The notes under the pieces are model-generated. The model saw only the letters and a program-made list of their open reading frames with translations. It had not been told where the DNA came from and searched no databases. The position numbers and the translations under genes were made by a program. This document shows positions 5,410 to 5,957 of a DNA stretch of 5,957 nucleotides, in pieces. Positions within the stretch are counted from its first letter, which is position 1. Each line of letters opens with the position of its first letter. The DNA lies in contig JAQTVS010000186.1 of the NCBI GenBank assembly GCA_028706735.1, forward strand, positions 1-5,957, written 5' to 3'. Origin of the DNA: Thiomonas sp. (GTDB lineage Bacteria > Pseudomonadota > Gammaproteobacteria > Burkholderiales > Burkholderiaceae_C).

Positions 5410-5709
5410 TCATTTTTTCTGCTCGGCCACCGCGGTCGAATCGAGCCACAGCGTCGCGGCTTGGGTCAGGATGGCATTCACGCCGCCCTCGACGGTCACG
5501 GCGCGGTCGCGCAGGCGTTGCGCCAGATCGGCGGGCAGCTTGCAGGTGAGTTGCACCAGCTTGGGCGCGGCATCTTTGGGTTTGGCCTCGGCTTTCGCTG
5601 CCACGGCCTTGGCGCCCTGGCCGAAGCGCTGCGGGATCGCGCCCGACTTCAGCTTGCCGTCGAGTTTCTTGGCAAGATGCTTTTCAAGGTCTGTCTTTTT
5701 CATGCTCAT
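5410..5709 (-). CDS. Small basic protein with a predicted ribbon-helix-helix-like C-terminus
   Basis: I do not recognise a named gene. The 99-residue product has a charged N-terminus MSMKKTDLEKHLAKKLDGKL (1-20), then SGAIPQRFGQG (22-32), an Ala/Lys-rich linker (33-50) and a C-terminal block. In that block LVQLTCKLP (51-59) could be a beta strand and ADLAQRLRDRAVTVEG plus GVNAILTQAATLWLDS (60-91) two helices, the strand-helix-helix layout of Arc/MetJ-type DNA-binding proteins. Such proteins occur in toxin-antitoxin and partition systems, so a DNA-binding or regulatory role is an inference. The ATG at 5709 is preferred because GGGGA (5716-5720, minus strand) lies 6 nt upstream; a second ATG two codons in (5703) is possible. 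It starts 57 nt after the ndh stop on the same strand and could be co-transcribed with it. No toxin partner lies next to it inside the window. Confidence 0.65.
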   Translation of the reverse strand: MSMKKTDLEKHLAKKLDGKLKSGAIPQRFGQGAKAVAAKAEAKPKDAAPKLVQLTCKLPADLAQRLRDRAVTVEGGVNAILTQAATLWLDSTAVAEQKK

Positions 5710-5727
5710 GTGCTATCCCCGGTGGTG

Positions 5728-5744
5728 TGGACGGGCATTGTCCA
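5728..5744. repeat. Short inverted repeat upstream of the minus-strand small gene
   Basis: TGGAC (5728-5732) and GTCCA (5740-5744) form a perfect 5-bp inverted repeat with a 7-nt spacer, 19 nt upstream of the small gene's ATG. It is a candidate operator or hairpin between ndh and that gene, but arms this short can occur by chance. Confidence 0.2.
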
Positions 5745-5766
5745 TCACAGCAGCCTGAGTACGCGC

Positions 5767-5957
5767 TCAATGCAGCTTGATGCGCGGCTCGGTGGTGCGA
5801 GAGATCATGCGCGCCAGCGTGAGGAAGGCGGTCTTCCAGAAACCGTGCAGGGCGTGCAGGTGCATGCGGTAGAGCAGCCAGTAGATGAAGCGGGCGAAAT
5901 GGCCTTCGATGAACATACTGCCCTTCGATAGACCACCCATGAGATTGCCCACGGTGC
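5767..5957 (-). CDS. ndh: Type II NADH dehydrogenase (NAD(P)/FAD-dependent oxidoreductase), C-terminal end only
   Basis: The minus-strand frame enters from the right edge and stops with TGA at 5769-5767, giving 63 full codons including the stop. The visible part reads TVGNLMGGLSKGSMF near the edge, then a membrane-associated stretch HFARFIYWLLYRMHLHALHGFW and the ending ARMISRTTEPRIKLH. This pattern, with G-F-W about 25 residues before a terminal R-T-E-P-R-(I/V)-K-L-H, is the C-terminus I know from NDH-2 enzymes. These pass electrons from NADH to quinone at the membrane without pumping protons. The FAD- and NADH-binding domains lie outside the window. A GTG at 5952-5950 is an internal Val, not a start, because the frame continues upstream with a family-like Thr. 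Confidence 0.85.
   Translation of the reverse strand, partial: TVGNLMGGLSKGSMFIEGHFARFIYWLLYRMHLHALHGFWKTAFLTLARMISRTTEPRIKLH

Noticed and set aside
5258..5449. Minus-strand 63-codon frame through the repeats
   Set aside because: Its C-terminal part is just translated repeat (DLTPTVF-like) and it overlaps the end of the small minus-strand gene; no start signal is seen.

Overview
The window looks like a GC-rich proteobacterial chromosome, most likely a betaproteobacterium of the order Burkholderiales. That placement rests on the general look of the GatA, GatB and NADH dehydrogenase proteins and on codon use strongly biased to G/C third positions. It is an impression, not a database result.

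Left part (1-4441, all plus strand): a gatCAB-type operon carrying a cassette. The 3' half of gatA (1-735) is followed after 14 nt by a complete type II restriction-modification pair: a beta-order DNA methyltransferase (750-1601) and a PmeII-like restriction endonuclease (1585-2334) that overlaps it by 17 nt. Only 8 nt later comes a LysE/RhtB-type exporter (2343-2981), and 11 nt after that gatB (2993-4441). GatA and GatB are two subunits of the tRNA-dependent amidotransferase that makes Gln-tRNA(Gln) and/or Asn-tRNA(Asn). The restriction-modification pair is visibly richer in A+T than gatA, lysE and gatB, and is flanked by the same six bases (CTGAGC) at both ends. It therefore looks like a later insertion between gatA and lysE that kept the operon readable.

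Middle part (4442-5123): a higBA toxin-antitoxin operon on the plus strand (HigB mRNA interferase 4532-4813, HigA Xre-type antitoxin 4824-5123). It has its own short promoter region with a perfect inverted repeat over a candidate -10 box just upstream of the higB ATG. Two addiction-type modules thus bracket lysE-gatB.

Right part (5124-5957): about 290 bp without a convincing gene. It holds a strong 23-nt hairpin, a short possible ORF after higA, and an A-rich repeat cluster (four copies of an 11-mer, including a perfect 25-bp tandem duplication with a GGGTCAGGTCTAG half). On the minus strand follow a small basic protein with a predicted ribbon-helix-helix-like C-terminus (5410-5709) and the C-terminal end of a type II NADH dehydrogenase (5767-5957, cut by the window edge).

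Best candidates for a second look: the restriction-modification cassette inside the gat operon and its junctions, the unusual SIK form of the nuclease active site, the operator and near-leaderless start of higB, and the repeat/hairpin block at 5158-5347.
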